A stretch of DNA of 64,000 nt from an uncultured Odoribacter sp. (GCA_910578105.1 CAJTPD010000001.1:496001-560000); one strand, 5' to 3'; counted from the stretch's first letter, positions 9,417 through 17,540 are shown. Numbers and translations: made by a program. Notes: generated by a model from the letters alone, not told the origin.

Positions 9417-9923
9417 TTATTCCTCTTCCCCCACATAACAAAACTCATAATATGAACATTGCCCGCATTTTCTTTTCGGCAAAGGCAGGGGGCAATCCTC
9501 CGCCCCGATAATCTCCCGGATTTCCGTTTCCATCTGCTGCAATCTCTCCCGGTCACCTTCTTCCAATTCCACCCGCATCGTTTCCCGCAACAACGGGTAT
9601 TCCAACCGCCCGATCACCCCTTCTATCCCTTCCCGTTCGAAAAGATACAGATAATATTTCACCTGCCAGACATGTGCCTCCTCTTTTGCCGCCGATTTCT
9701 TAATCTCATGCACCACCTTTTCTCGCGGATCATAAAAATCAATCACCGAACCGCCTATCCTCACCTCCTCATAACGCGCCGCCCGGTTCGGATACGAAGT
9801 CTCGTGCACCAACTTCCCTTCCGTCACCAAATCCGACGTATGCTCCATATTCACCCCATTCCCGAACAACCACAACTTCCTCCGGCAAACATGATAATAG
9901 TTAATGTGAGTTGCCGTTACCAT
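9417..9923 (-). CDS. cas4: CRISPR-associated exonuclease Cas4
   Basis: Cas4 (168 aa) is a RecB-like nuclease that trims prespacers and selects those with the right PAM. It has an iron-sulfur cluster made by Cys13 (HVCRRKLW) and Cys153, Cys156 and Cys162 (KCGQCSYYEFC). The nuclease core residues are Asp62 (GGSVIDFYD) and Glu73/Lys75 (HEIKKS). All key residues are intact, so PAM-selective spacer uptake is expected. It starts 15 bp after the cas3 stop. Confidence 0.96.
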   Translation of the reverse strand: MVTATHINYYHVCRRKLWLFGNGVNMEHTSDLVTEGKLVHETSYPNRAARYEEVRIGGSVIDFYDPREKVVHEIKKSAAKEEAHVWQVKYYLYLFEREGIEGVIGRLEYPLLRETMRVELEEGDRERLQQMETEIREIIGAEDCPLPLPKRKCGQCSYYEFCYVGEEE

Positions 9924-9938
9924 CCTACTATCTTTTAA

Positions 9939-12212
9939 TTACAAAAAACAATTCTCTTCTAAATCCGTTTCCTGCTCATTTATCAGCAAGCCCAACTCTT
10001 CCGTATACCTCCGGTTTATCGAATACACGCTTTTGTCATACAATTTCCCCGTATCATCCGTTTCAAACACAAATCTCTCTCTCACAACCTGCTGATTTTT
10101 TCTCAGACTCATAAAACGCTTTTCATTCAAGTTAACCAGCAAGCTCTCGGCTTTCACAAACTGATGTTCCTCCAGCAACTGTTGATATTCAGAACGGAGA
10201 GCCACAGGAAGTACCTGAACTCCGGCGAACTGTTCCTTAAATTCCTCCTCCCTTCTTTCCGAATAAACCAAAGGACTCAATTCATGAAACACCGTATATT
10301 CCAATAAACATACCGTCTGCTCATAATCTTCCTTGTCTTTCTCTTCCCAATCCGGATATACATAATCCATCGCTTCCTGCCAAAAGACCTCACGAACAAT
10401 TCCCTCTTGCTTCCCTGCCATTTGCTTGAGTATCTCTAACGTCCGTGCAATCACCTGTTCGTTTCGATATATAAACCGGTCAACCTCATTTCTTTCCTCA
10501 AAAACCATACAATCGCATATTCCCTTCTCCCTTTTTCGATTAACCCGGCCAAAACGTTGTATCAAAGCATCCAAAGGAGCCGGCTCCGTATAAATACAAT
10601 CGTAGTCAATATCCAGACTAACTTCTATCGCCTGAGTTCCCACTAACAAGTCAATCCGTTCCTGTTGCAACTCCCTTTCATGCCGGTATCGGTCCCGCCC
10701 GGTAAAAGCCCCATGTAACAAAACCCTACGTTCCGCCTTTAAAGTCTGATAAACTTGCTGAGCCATAATCACCGTATTACATACCACCAGCACTTTTTGC
10801 CCTTGTTCCAGTCGCTGCTGAATCTCCTCCAAAGAATCGACCAATTTACCCGGCTTCACCTTCACCCGATGCCGCCCGAATTGTTCGTACAAATCAGCAG
10901 AAGCACAGATTTCCGTATGAGACCCGACTACTTTCTCCAATTCACATCGCATAAACCGGGGCAAAGTTGCCGTCATAATATGCACACTGGCCTTCATACA
11001 TTGCAGCATAAATTTCAATAAAACAATAATCTGCGCAAACACCTTCGGGTCATAAGCATGAATCTCATCAAAAATCAGATAACACCCGCACCATTCAAAC
11101 ATCCCTTTTTCAAAACCTTTCAACCCGAACAACGACTTTAGTAACTGAAAAGGAGTAACCACTTTCAACGGAGTAACCAAAGACTTAAAATCCTCTAACA
11201 ACTGCTTCTTTTCAGCCTCCTCCGGAAAACTGTCCTCTTCTGCCATACGGTATTCCAAATATTGCGACAATTTACCATGCAACATCCCCACCTTCCTTTC
11301 TTCTCCTCCGAAATCCCGGTTCAATCTTTCGTACATGGCATTAATCGAAGCAGTATAAGGCAAAACATAAAAAACGCGTCCTTGTCCTTTCACCCCAAAC
11401 TGTTTCCTCAACCACAACAAAGCCGTCTCGGTCTTTCCTGCTCCGGTTGGTGCTGTCAAAATAACATTTCCCACTGCTCCGGCAGCCTTTCGCTGATGTT
11501 CGTATAAAGAATAACCAAGCAGAAAATCAAAGTCCTTCACCTGCAATCCTCCAATCTTTCTTATCCCTGCCGAAGCCAAATGGTCGCATTGCTTTAAAGC
11601 CCCGACCAACAATAATTTTTCCCAGAATCCATCATTCTCAGCTACCGGACAAGTACGCTTTAGTCTCCGAATCGCGATTCCGATATCAAACCCCTTTCGC
11701 ACATCGTTCCATTCAATCGCATAACGACTCAACAGAGCTGTTATATATCCGGTATCTATTTTCCGGCATTCCTGCTCAAAATCCGTTTTCTCCTCTTCCC
11801 AATCACCCCAACAGCCATCAGTCTCTTCCAATTTATAATTCTTCCGGATAAAGCTGTCCAACTCACCCAGTTGCTTATGATGTCCGGCAACGGCAAAAGC
11901 CACCAACTCCTTTTGCGCTTCCGGTAGTTGTAATCCGTCTACAAACTTCAACGAAAACAATTCATGCCTTTGCCGATGCCAATTATTTTTCAAACCACGC
12001 AACAAAGCCTGAAAATCAGCATGCGCCTTTCCTACATCATGCATCACCACAACCACATACAATACCCTCCAGAAACTTTCAGTATCCGGTAAAGGAATAC
12101 TCGGTATACACTCCTGCAATTGCCTGCCGATACACAAACAATCCTCAATATGCTGCTCTGCACTCACTACTGGATGAGACTTAGCCAGAATCCGGGAACA
12201 ATCAACACTCAT
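9939..12212 (-). CDS. cas3: CRISPR effector nuclease-helicase Cas3 (HD + DExH)
   Basis: Cas3 (757 aa) is recruited by target-bound Cascade and degrades the DNA. The N-terminal HD nuclease domain shows His21, the HD pair 58-59 (MHDVGKAH) and HH at 111-112. The SF2 helicase follows with Walker A TAPTGAGKTE (253-262), Walker B/DExH as FDEIH (381-385), TATLP (motif III) and a late GTQAIEVSLDID motif. The protein is full length and appears active. Its first codons overlap the end of cas5 by 11 bp, which implies translational coupling. In an autoregulation model, Cas3 must not cut the partially matched chromosomal target described at 15702-15720. Confidence 0.98.
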   Translation of the reverse strand: MSVDCSRILAKSHPVVSAEQHIEDCLCIGRQLQECIPSIPLPDTESFWRVLYVVVVMHDVGKAHADFQALLRGLKNNWHRQRHELFSLKFVDGLQLPEAQKELVAFAVAGHHKQLGELDSFIRKNYKLEETDGCWGDWEEEKTDFEQECRKIDTGYITALLSRYAIEWNDVRKGFDIGIAIRRLKRTCPVAENDGFWEKLLLVGALKQCDHLASAGIRKIGGLQVKDFDFLLGYSLYEHQRKAAGAVGNVILTAPTGAGKTETALLWLRKQFGVKGQGRVFYVLPYTASINAMYERLNRDFGGEERKVGMLHGKLSQYLEYRMAEEDSFPEEAEKKQLLEDFKSLVTPLKVVTPFQLLKSLFGLKGFEKGMFEWCGCYLIFDEIHAYDPKVFAQIIVLLKFMLQCMKASVHIMTATLPRFMRCELEKVVGSHTEICASADLYEQFGRHRVKVKPGKLVDSLEEIQQRLEQGQKVLVVCNTVIMAQQVYQTLKAERRVLLHGAFTGRDRYRHERELQQERIDLLVGTQAIEVSLDIDYDCIYTEPAPLDALIQRFGRVNRKREKGICDCMVFEERNEVDRFIYRNEQVIARTLEILKQMAGKQEGIVREVFWQEAMDYVYPDWEEKDKEDYEQTVCLLEYTVFHELSPLVYSERREEEFKEQFAGVQVLPVALRSEYQQLLEEHQFVKAESLLVNLNEKRFMSLRKNQQVVRERFVFETDDTGKLYDKSVYSINRRYTEELGLLINEQETDLEENCFL

Positions 12213-12879
12213 TTTCCAATGCCAACTGATGCAAGTAAATATCCACGTCTTTCCCTTCGATTACATCCCTGTAAGCAGAAAGCGTCGTCTCACCGCTAAC
12301 CGACTTACAGGAAATAACGGTATAAGGCATAGTCCCTAAATTCCGTCGAGGAATTTCATCTGTAAAATACTGCGGCAACGCCTGAATCCCTCCCGGCAGG
12401 AAATTTCCCCGAAAGGGAACAATTTGCCCGCAAATCCGGTCGGCATCCAAAATCTCCTCCAACTCCACCTCCTCTATACTGTCGACAGAAGCTAAATCAC
12501 TACTTCTCCCCAATAACAACGGAAAATAAGGACGCCTGAAGTAATCTGCCATTTTCTCATCCTGCAAATAGAGATATAAACGGCAATCATACAAAAATTC
12601 ACGCCGGAGAACATTCGACTTTACATCATTTTTCGGAGTATTTTTTTCCGTCCGCTCAATCTGATAAATCGTCTCCAGGTCTACCTCTTTTGCTCCGAAC
12701 TCAAAATAATACCCTATTTTAAAGTCCCGATACTCCAGATACTTTCCAGCACAGGCATTGATAAGTCCCAAAACCGTACTCAAAGGAGGAACTTCAAGCG
12801 TCGGCTGGAAACCTGAAAGGATATTGGGATAACGAAAGCCGGCTGTCCAGGAACTGATTTTTATCCGGTAAAATTTCAT
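12202..12879 (-). CDS. cas5b: Cascade subunit Cas5 (type I-B, Cas5t-like)
   Basis: Cas5 (225 aa) caps the 5' handle of the crRNA in Cascade. The N-terminal RAMP strand reads MKFYRIKISSWTAGFRYPN, followed by PPLSTVLGLINACAG, a pattern seen in the Tneap-type Cas5t family. Length is normal. It overlaps cas7 by 4 bp upstream and cas3 by 11 bp downstream, so it sits in a tightly coupled block. Confidence 0.92.
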   Translation of the reverse strand: MKFYRIKISSWTAGFRYPNILSGFQPTLEVPPLSTVLGLINACAGKYLEYRDFKIGYYFEFGAKEVDLETIYQIERTEKNTPKNDVKSNVLRREFLYDCRLYLYLQDEKMADYFRRPYFPLLLGRSSDLASVDSIEEVELEEILDADRICGQIVPFRGNFLPGGIQALPQYFTDEIPRRNLGTMPYTVISCKSVSGETTLSAYRDVIEGKDVDIYLHQLALENEC

Positions 12880-13985
12880 TCGTCCATCTGATTTTTAATT
12901 TGTTCACAATAGGCATCGATTGCTTCATTCACCGTACTCAACACCACCAAATCCTTATATTGCTCCGCCAAAGCTTTCAGGTTCTCATTCTCTTCGTCCC
13001 AGAAACCCGTCCGTTTACCAATAAATATCTTCCCTACAAAAGTATCCCGGTAATCTTCAATCACTTCTTTCAAAGCATCCGTATTCAACTGCGCCGTTTT
13101 CTCAAAAGCACCTTTAGCGGAAGCCACATGCGAAAAAGGATGATTCCCGGTATTTGTCGTTGCCAGAACGATAAACTTAGGCGTCACATCCCCCATATTA
13201 TTGGTCTGCATCGCCCCACCGGAAATATATTTCAAAGCCTTCACCGTATCCACAGCCCTCTGCACACGAGTAGCCTTATCCAAGCGAATCAACTTCTGCC
13301 CACAAACAAAAGGATCGTCTGTCTCCCTTGCTCCTTTTTCCACCGCCTCCTTTTTCAAAGCTTCAGAAAGATTCATATAACCGGTTTTATTATAATTCGA
13401 AAACGTCCCCACCATCATCAGATCCAGACTAAACATTCCTTTCATCACCGCACTGTACTCCTGCTTGCTGTAGGGAACCGAATCCCCTTCCTGACGTGCC
13501 ATACTCGACCAGTTTTCCGTAACTGTAACCGAAGCAACCGAAACAATGGCCGAATTCTTCAAAGGCGATACCCGGGTCACCGTAATGTTTTCTTTCTTTT
13601 CCTTCCCCTTATCGTTCTTTACAATTTCCGTGGCAGCACGCATATACCCAAACACATCGTCATCGGCATATTCCACCGGATTGGCATTTGTATAGGCAAT
13701 CTTCGAATCGCGGATAACAGGCGACAATTTCCAACCGCAATTCTTCTGCAAAGATTCCCGCCACCAATACCGCCACGCCTGACCGGAAACATAGGCATAC
13801 CTCTGTCCGTTCTTGGTGATGGTTTTTGTAGCCACCCCATTATCATTCAATGTGGTTTCACTTTTCCCGGCATTGTTCAATGCCACCACATCCACATCCA
13901 AAAGAACAAATCCTTGTGTCTTCAAATTTTTCATAACTATCGGTTTATTCGTTAATATATTTACATTCTTGTTCATTCCCAACAA
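12876..13985 (-). CDS. cas7: Cascade backbone subunit Cas7 (Cst2/DevR family)
   Basis: Cas7 (up to 369 aa) forms the helical backbone that coats the spacer part of the crRNA. The sequence has the Cst2/DevR signatures: FVLLDVDVVALNNAGKSETT near the N terminus, then YVSGQAWRYWWRESLQ and RAVDTVKALKYISGGAMQTN. Three starts are possible (codons 1, 4 and 18). The third, MKNLKTQGFVLLDVDV at 13934, matches the usual family start best. It lies 44 bp after the cas8b stop and overlaps cas5 by 4 bp. Confidence 0.93.
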   Translation of the reverse strand: MLGMNKNVNILTNKPIVMKNLKTQGFVLLDVDVVALNNAGKSETTLNDNGVATKTITKNGQRYAYVSGQAWRYWWRESLQKNCGWKLSPVIRDSKIAYTNANPVEYADDDVFGYMRAATEIVKNDKGKEKKENITVTRVSPLKNSAIVSVASVTVTENWSSMARQEGDSVPYSKQEYSAVMKGMFSLDLMMVGTFSNYNKTGYMNLSEALKKEAVEKGARETDDPFVCGQKLIRLDKATRVQRAVDTVKALKYISGGAMQTNNMGDVTPKFIVLATTNTGNHPFSHVASAKGAFEKTAQLNTDALKEVIEDYRDTFVGKIFIGKRTGFWDEENENLKALAEQYKDLVVLSTVNEAIDAYCEQIKNQMDE

Positions 13986-14029
13986 CCTCTTTCCATATTT
14001 AGAAAAAAGCCAACTTCCTCCAATCCCGT

Positions 14030-15469
14030 TTAATCCAATGATTCATCCTCAACAACCGTCTCCGCTGCATTCAGATAAATCCCTTTCTCATGGAGTGTCT
14101 GATAAATACCAATTAAAAAAAGGTCCCTCACATCCCGCCAGAACACCCCTTCGGGAAAAAGATATTCACAACATTCCTGAACCGTCAGAACCGTCGGATT
14201 TTTCATTTCCAAGTTCTTAGCTAATACCTTACTAATCAACAACCGTGTTAAGCCCGACGAAGATTTGGCATTCTTAATTTCCTGAATACACTTTCCAATC
14301 TTATGCTCCCCTTCAAATTCCACCATAAGCTCTGCCAGTTCGAGTATTTTTTTCTGTGCTTCCTGTTTCATATGTCTGACTTTAGTTAAATATAAATCCA
14401 CAATTTTTAAATTAAAAACATGCTCCTCACACCATGCACGCATCAGAGGCAAAATAGAACGTCCTTCCAACAACCGATTATAAACCACATTCGACCAATT
14501 CTGGTAAACCTCCTGCCCGATATTTTCAACCTCATTCTTTCTGCTGAAATCGAACTGTCGGGTCATCTCATTGTATTTTATCCCTTTAAACTCAGAACTC
14601 CGGTAATAACTTCCCACAAAACGTTCCCAAACTTCCTTCACTTTTTCATTCCTCGTAAAGAAATAAAAAGCAAACACCTCCGACGGAAGAGTATAAATCT
14701 GCACCTCCGGACTAGCCCCGAAATTCGTGAAATGATAAAGAGTCAGTGAGAAATTTTTGATTTCATTTTCATCCCTGCTTGCCTCAACAGCCTCATCGAT
14801 AAAACGGAAAAGAGCTGTTGCGGGCACTTTACAAGTCGATTTCAAAATTCCATCAGACACATTCATAGCGACATCCTGCAAATTCTTACTGCAATTTTCC
14901 GCAGCAAAAAATTCTGTCAGATGATTATCATTACTATGAATCAAAGCAATCCGTCCTTGCAACAAGATACAAGCCAACGGCACAAAATGAAAACGCACCA
15001 ACATTTCCTTCGACACCATAATTCCCGCTTCAAAGGTGTGGTGAAAATTCACAAACGTACCGGAACCGGACAAAATCGAATTATCCCGCCCGGCAACAAA
15101 TAACTGGGCTTTCCGTCCGGAAATACGACAATATCCTGTCCCTATGGAAGTTTTTCCCTCTATCAATTCCCTGAAATATTTCATCGTTTCGTCTATCTTC
15201 CGCTCCGCCTTAAAAGCCGGTTGAGTCACCTTCGAATTCAGGAAAAACGGATTAATCTTTGCTTCCCACCGATAAACATAGATTTTCGTCACCTCTTCAA
15301 TCAGTTCCAGAATATTCTTCTCCGGATACCTTTTGGCAAATTCCTTCAAAGCATATCCTCCGGCATCCGCAAAAGAATCACCCGTTGACTCCGTTAACCA
15401 TTTGTAATCGATATTTTCAATCTGCTGATTCATACTTTTACTATTTATGTTCTTCCAGCGTTTTTTCAA
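14030..15469 (-). CDS. cas8b: Cascade large subunit Cas8b (Cst1-like)
   Basis: This protein (up to 479 aa) sits in the Cas8b1/Cst1 position of a Tneap-type I-B operon and has the matching N-terminal pattern (WLTESTGDSFADAGGYAL). Cas8 reads the PAM and opens the target DNA. Many Cst1 proteins carry two CxxC zinc motifs; here the corresponding stretch GTGYCRISGRKAQ keeps only one cysteine (Cys114), so the zinc site seems lost. The start at 15469 overlaps the small upstream ORF by 29 bp. A second ATG at 15433 (MNQQIENIDYKW) avoids the overlap, leaves a 7-bp gap and is the more likely start. Type I-B Cas8 genes often also produce the small subunit Cas11 from an internal start; I cannot place such a start with confidence. 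Confidence 0.88.
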   Translation of the reverse strand: MKKRWKNINSKSMNQQIENIDYKWLTESTGDSFADAGGYALKEFAKRYPEKNILELIEEVTKIYVYRWEAKINPFFLNSKVTQPAFKAERKIDETMKYFRELIEGKTSIGTGYCRISGRKAQLFVAGRDNSILSGSGTFVNFHHTFEAGIMVSKEMLVRFHFVPLACILLQGRIALIHSNDNHLTEFFAAENCSKNLQDVAMNVSDGILKSTCKVPATALFRFIDEAVEASRDENEIKNFSLTLYHFTNFGASPEVQIYTLPSEVFAFYFFTRNEKVKEVWERFVGSYYRSSEFKGIKYNEMTRQFDFSRKNEVENIGQEVYQNWSNVVYNRLLEGRSILPLMRAWCEEHVFNLKIVDLYLTKVRHMKQEAQKKILELAELMVEFEGEHKIGKCIQEIKNAKSSSGLTRLLISKVLAKNLEMKNPTVLTVQECCEYLFPEGVFWRDVRDLFLIGIYQTLHEKGIYLNAAETVVEDESLD

Positions 15470-15653
15470 GAAATTTTATCAATTTACTCATATTCCCCTC
15501 CAAGCTGTCATCTGACAAAATAAATTCTTTTATATCCCCATCAGAATACTTTTCTCGTTTTAAATCAGCAACTTTCCATCTGATATAATTCATGACATCC
15601 ACCTCGTCAAATTCGACACCTTCGGTCGAAATATAAGTAAAATCTTCCATCAA
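15441..15653 (-). CDS. Small acidic protein of unknown function, first gene of the cas8b operon
   Basis: A 70-aa ORF begins at the ATG 15653 (a second ATG directly follows) and ends 7 bp before the probable cas8b start at 15433. It is acidic, about 18 Asp/Glu in 70 residues, with no signal peptide or membrane segment. A predicted helical C-terminal half reads KLIKFLEKTLEEHK. I do not recognise a family. It is the first gene transcribed from the promoter that the crRNA-like RNA appears to target. It could be a leader peptide, a regulator, an accessory Cascade factor or a toxin held down by Cascade. Its length and codon usage are consistent with a real gene, but no homologue is known to me. Confidence 0.6.
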   Translation of the reverse strand: MMEDFTYISTEGVEFDEVDVMNYIRWKVADLKREKYSDGDIKEFILSDDSLEGNMSKLIKFLEKTLEEHK

Positions 15654-15678
15654 TTTGTGTATTTTATAATTTATGCCA

Positions 15679-15686
15679 CAAACATA
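15679..15686 (-). promoter_or_regulatory. -7 box of the cas8b-cas7-cas5-cas3-cas4-cas1-cas2 operon
   Basis: On the minus strand TATGTTTG matches TAnnTTTG exactly. A transcript would start near 15672, about 20 nt before the first ATG at 15653. No TTTG lies at the expected -33 spacing. That position (about 15706-15709) falls inside the pseudo-spacer target site. Confidence 0.65.
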
Positions 15687-15701
15687 GGAAAAAATAATTA
15701 T

Positions 15702-15720
15702 CCAGTATTATTTTATGAGT
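15702..15720 (+). promoter_or_regulatory. PAM plus protospacer-like target of the crRNA-like RNA in the cas promoter
   Basis: CCA at 15702-15704 is followed by GTATTATTTTATGAGT (15705-15720). This equals the first 16 nt of the pseudo-spacer at 15829-15844 except for position 9 (T instead of C). CCA is a working PAM in other type I-B systems such as that of Clostridioides difficile. The 8-nt seed is perfect. The site covers the expected -33 region of the cas promoter, so Cascade bound here would block the operon. Confidence 0.8.
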
Positions 15721-15745
15721 GATTTTTTTTAATTCATTTTCAATA

Positions 15746-15777
15746 TTTGATTTGTATCACAATATATACTATTTTTG
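15746..15777 (+). promoter_or_regulatory. Consensus promoter of the crRNA-like RNA
   Basis: TTTG at 15746-15749, a 20-bp spacer, then TATTTTTG at 15770-15777. This is a full match to the Bacteroidota vegetative promoter TTTG-N19-21-TAnnTTTG and the best promoter in the cas region. It points right, opposite to the cas genes. Confidence 0.85.
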
Positions 15778-15783
15778 TCCTGT

Positions 15784-15898
15784 CCAATTATACTCATGAA
15801 CAATAATTGCCCTATATAGAATTGAAATGTATTATTCTATGAGTCTCAATTGAACTAAGCAGAATTCCTTTAACTCCGGAACTTTTCCGGAGTTTTTT
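15784..15898 (+). ncRNA. crRNA-like small RNA (mini-CRISPR; CreR/CreA-like candidate)
   Basis: A short RNA of about 115 nt is predicted from its own promoter to its own terminator. It holds a first repeat-like element at 15802-15828. This matches the minus-strand CRISPR repeat apart from one deleted base and a few substitutions, and keeps the complete ATTGAAAT handle. A 19-nt pseudo-spacer (15829-15847) follows. A second, more decayed repeat-like element (15848-15866, AATTGAACTAAGCAGAATT) shares AATTGAACTA and AGAATT with the true repeat but has lost the handle. This layout is that of the Cas-regulating and antitoxin RNAs described between cas6 and cas8 in haloarchaeal type I-B loci. Processing by the adjacent Cas6 and loading into Cascade are inferred. 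The pseudo-spacer matches the cas promoter (15705-15720). Confidence 0.85.
15872..15898 (+). terminator. Intrinsic terminator of the crRNA-like RNA
   Basis: A perfect 10-bp stem (AACTCCGGAA 15872-15881 / TTCCGGAGTT 15885-15894) with a 3-nt loop is followed by a T run to 15898. On the opposite strand there is no T run after the hairpin, so it ends the rightward RNA and not leftward cas6 transcripts. Confidence 0.92.
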
Positions 15899-15982
15899 CA
15901 TTTTCCCCATTCATTGTTCAACTTCTTTTTTATCCCGTACAAAAATTTGCAAGAACTTCATACGCTTTGATATTATAATTTC

Positions 15983-16768
15983 TCATTTATTCCTTCTTTT
16001 CAAAACTATCACCTCCACACACCCAAATCCCTGACTGTTGAGTCGTCCGAAGCCGCCGTCATATCCTAAACGCAGGAGTTCAGGCTGTCCATCCAGTTCA
16101 AATTGGAATAAATACCCTTTCATCCGCGTTTCCTGAGGTGTACCGGCTTTCAAAGTAATGGTCTTGGCTTTCGGGACTGACAATAGACGCAAACGGGTTA
16201 CCGGCCAGGATGCATCCGGTTCCTGTCCGTAAAAAGCCCGGTATTTCTCCAGCAGATTCAGGTGCAACAACTCCGCAAATTTCGGATCATTCGGAGCCAG
16301 ATGAAGTGTACGCGTAGTTATTGGAAACTGCTCTTCAATAAATACAGGAGAAAGTGTCTTAAAACACATTTTAGTCTCAAATACAGGCTCTGCAATACGT
16401 TCTATAGCTGCTACTTCAAAAACAATCTTAGACTTCCGATCCCCTACTTCCAATTGCCTATCTTTAAATACTCCCATAACAAAAGCTTCAATAGCCTCTA
16501 GCGGATAAAAAGAAACAACCAACCGGATAGTGTCCGACAATACCAATAACCGGTCTCCAATAATCTTGAAACGCGGAATATGAAAATTTGAAAAAGTAAA
16601 TAATTTAAAAACCTTTCTTTCTTTACAAAAACCTTTATTGTGCAGCCAATCAGCAAATACCGGATTCCCTTCATTCAATACCTTGTACAAACAACTCGAC
16701 AACTCATACATATAATTACAAGGTAAAGTCGTTCCTGCAACTAATTTCAATGTTAACCTCAAACGCAT
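15983..16768 (-). CDS. cas6: crRNA-processing endoribonuclease Cas6
   Basis: Cas6 (261 aa) cuts the pre-crRNA within each repeat, leaving the ATTGAAAT handle. The two RAMP ferredoxin folds are recognisable from MRLRLTLKLVAGTTLPCNY at the N terminus and the glycine-rich loop GYDGGFGRLNSQGFGCVEV near the C terminus, the family hallmark. Catalytic histidines are hard to assign in this divergent family; His43 in DWLHNKGF is a candidate. It heads the locus but is separated from the other cas genes by 329 bp holding the crRNA-like RNA, so it is probably transcribed on its own. It ends 85 bp from, and convergent with, the small-RNA terminator. Confidence 0.93.
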   Translation of the reverse strand: MRLRLTLKLVAGTTLPCNYMYELSSCLYKVLNEGNPVFADWLHNKGFCKERKVFKLFTFSNFHIPRFKIIGDRLLVLSDTIRLVVSFYPLEAIEAFVMGVFKDRQLEVGDRKSKIVFEVAAIERIAEPVFETKMCFKTLSPVFIEEQFPITTRTLHLAPNDPKFAELLHLNLLEKYRAFYGQEPDASWPVTRLRLLSVPKAKTITLKAGTPQETRMKGYLFQFELDGQPELLRLGYDGGFGRLNSQGFGCVEVIVLKRRNK

Positions 16769-16860
16769 ATCAGGAAATTTTATTTGCTTTAAAAATAATT
16801 ATAATTTATTATTTATGATTACTTTTTTACAAATATTTCCATCTTATATTGTATATAACA

Positions 16861-17457
16861 TCAAAAACAGGCACTCTCCCTGCATTCTTTCAGCCAATTC
16901 TCCATAATTTCTTTGCCGCAATTGGAAATATAAGACTCAGGATGAAATTGCACTCCATGGATTGGTAAATCCGAATGATAAAAAGACATGACGTTTTCTG
17001 ACTCGTCCAGAGAACTGATGACAAAATCCGACGACATAGTTGCCGCATCTACTACCCATGAATGATAACGACCTACTACCAAAGGATCCGGTAATCCGGT
17101 AAAAAGGATATCATCAGAATCTATACGCCTTAAAATAGTCGGATGACCATGCAACGGATAAGGTAAATTATATAAATTCGCTCCGAATGATTGCGCAATT
17201 GCCTGATGCCCCAAACAAATCCCTAAAATGGGATGCGAATATTTGCAATAATCTATCAAATGCAACAAATCACCGGCTTCCTCAGGTACACCAGGTCCCG
17301 GCGAAAGAATAATCCCCTCATAATCTTTCAGACATTTCCAGACAATCCGGTCGTTGTACATCATGTCAAAAGACGGAGATAACGCAGACTCCCGGAGCAA
17401 CTGAACAATATTGAAAACAAAAGAATCGTAATTATTGATGACCAAAATTTTCTTCAT
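16861..17457 (-). CDS. pabA: Aminodeoxychorismate/anthranilate synthase glutamine amidotransferase subunit
   Basis: The protein (198 aa from the ATG at 17457) supplies ammonia for making 4-amino-4-deoxychorismate, the precursor of p-aminobenzoate and folate. Class I glutaminase motifs are present: NNYDSFVFNIVQLL at the N terminus, LSPGPGVPEEAG, the nucleophile Cys in GICLGHQAIAQSFG, and HGVQFHPES with the catalytic His and Glu. A longer frame reaches 17664, but it would overlap the divergent pabB gene by 124 bp; MKKILVINNYD is the standard family start. It is divergent from pabB-pabC with 83 bp between them. TrpG is the close alternative, but context favours PabA. Confidence 0.92.
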   Translation of the reverse strand: MKKILVINNYDSFVFNIVQLLRESALSPSFDMMYNDRIVWKCLKDYEGIILSPGPGVPEEAGDLLHLIDYCKYSHPILGICLGHQAIAQSFGANLYNLPYPLHGHPTILRRIDSDDILFTGLPDPLVVGRYHSWVVDAATMSSDFVISSLDESENVMSFYHSDLPIHGVQFHPESYISNCGKEIMENWLKECRESACF

Positions 17458-17540
17458 GGATACAAAATTAATATCATCAGATAACTTAACAACTTTATTC
17501 ATTTGTATTTTATAGCTTTGTAGCCAATAATAACAAAATA

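Noticed and set aside
9338..9556. 72-aa frame overlapping cas4 and the cas4-cas1 gap
   Set aside because: Mostly antisense-like composition with no family match; cas4 fully explains the overlap.
12900..13955. 351-aa frame antisense to cas7
   Set aside because: It is a shadow of a GC-balanced cas7 reading frame; cas7 has the family motifs.
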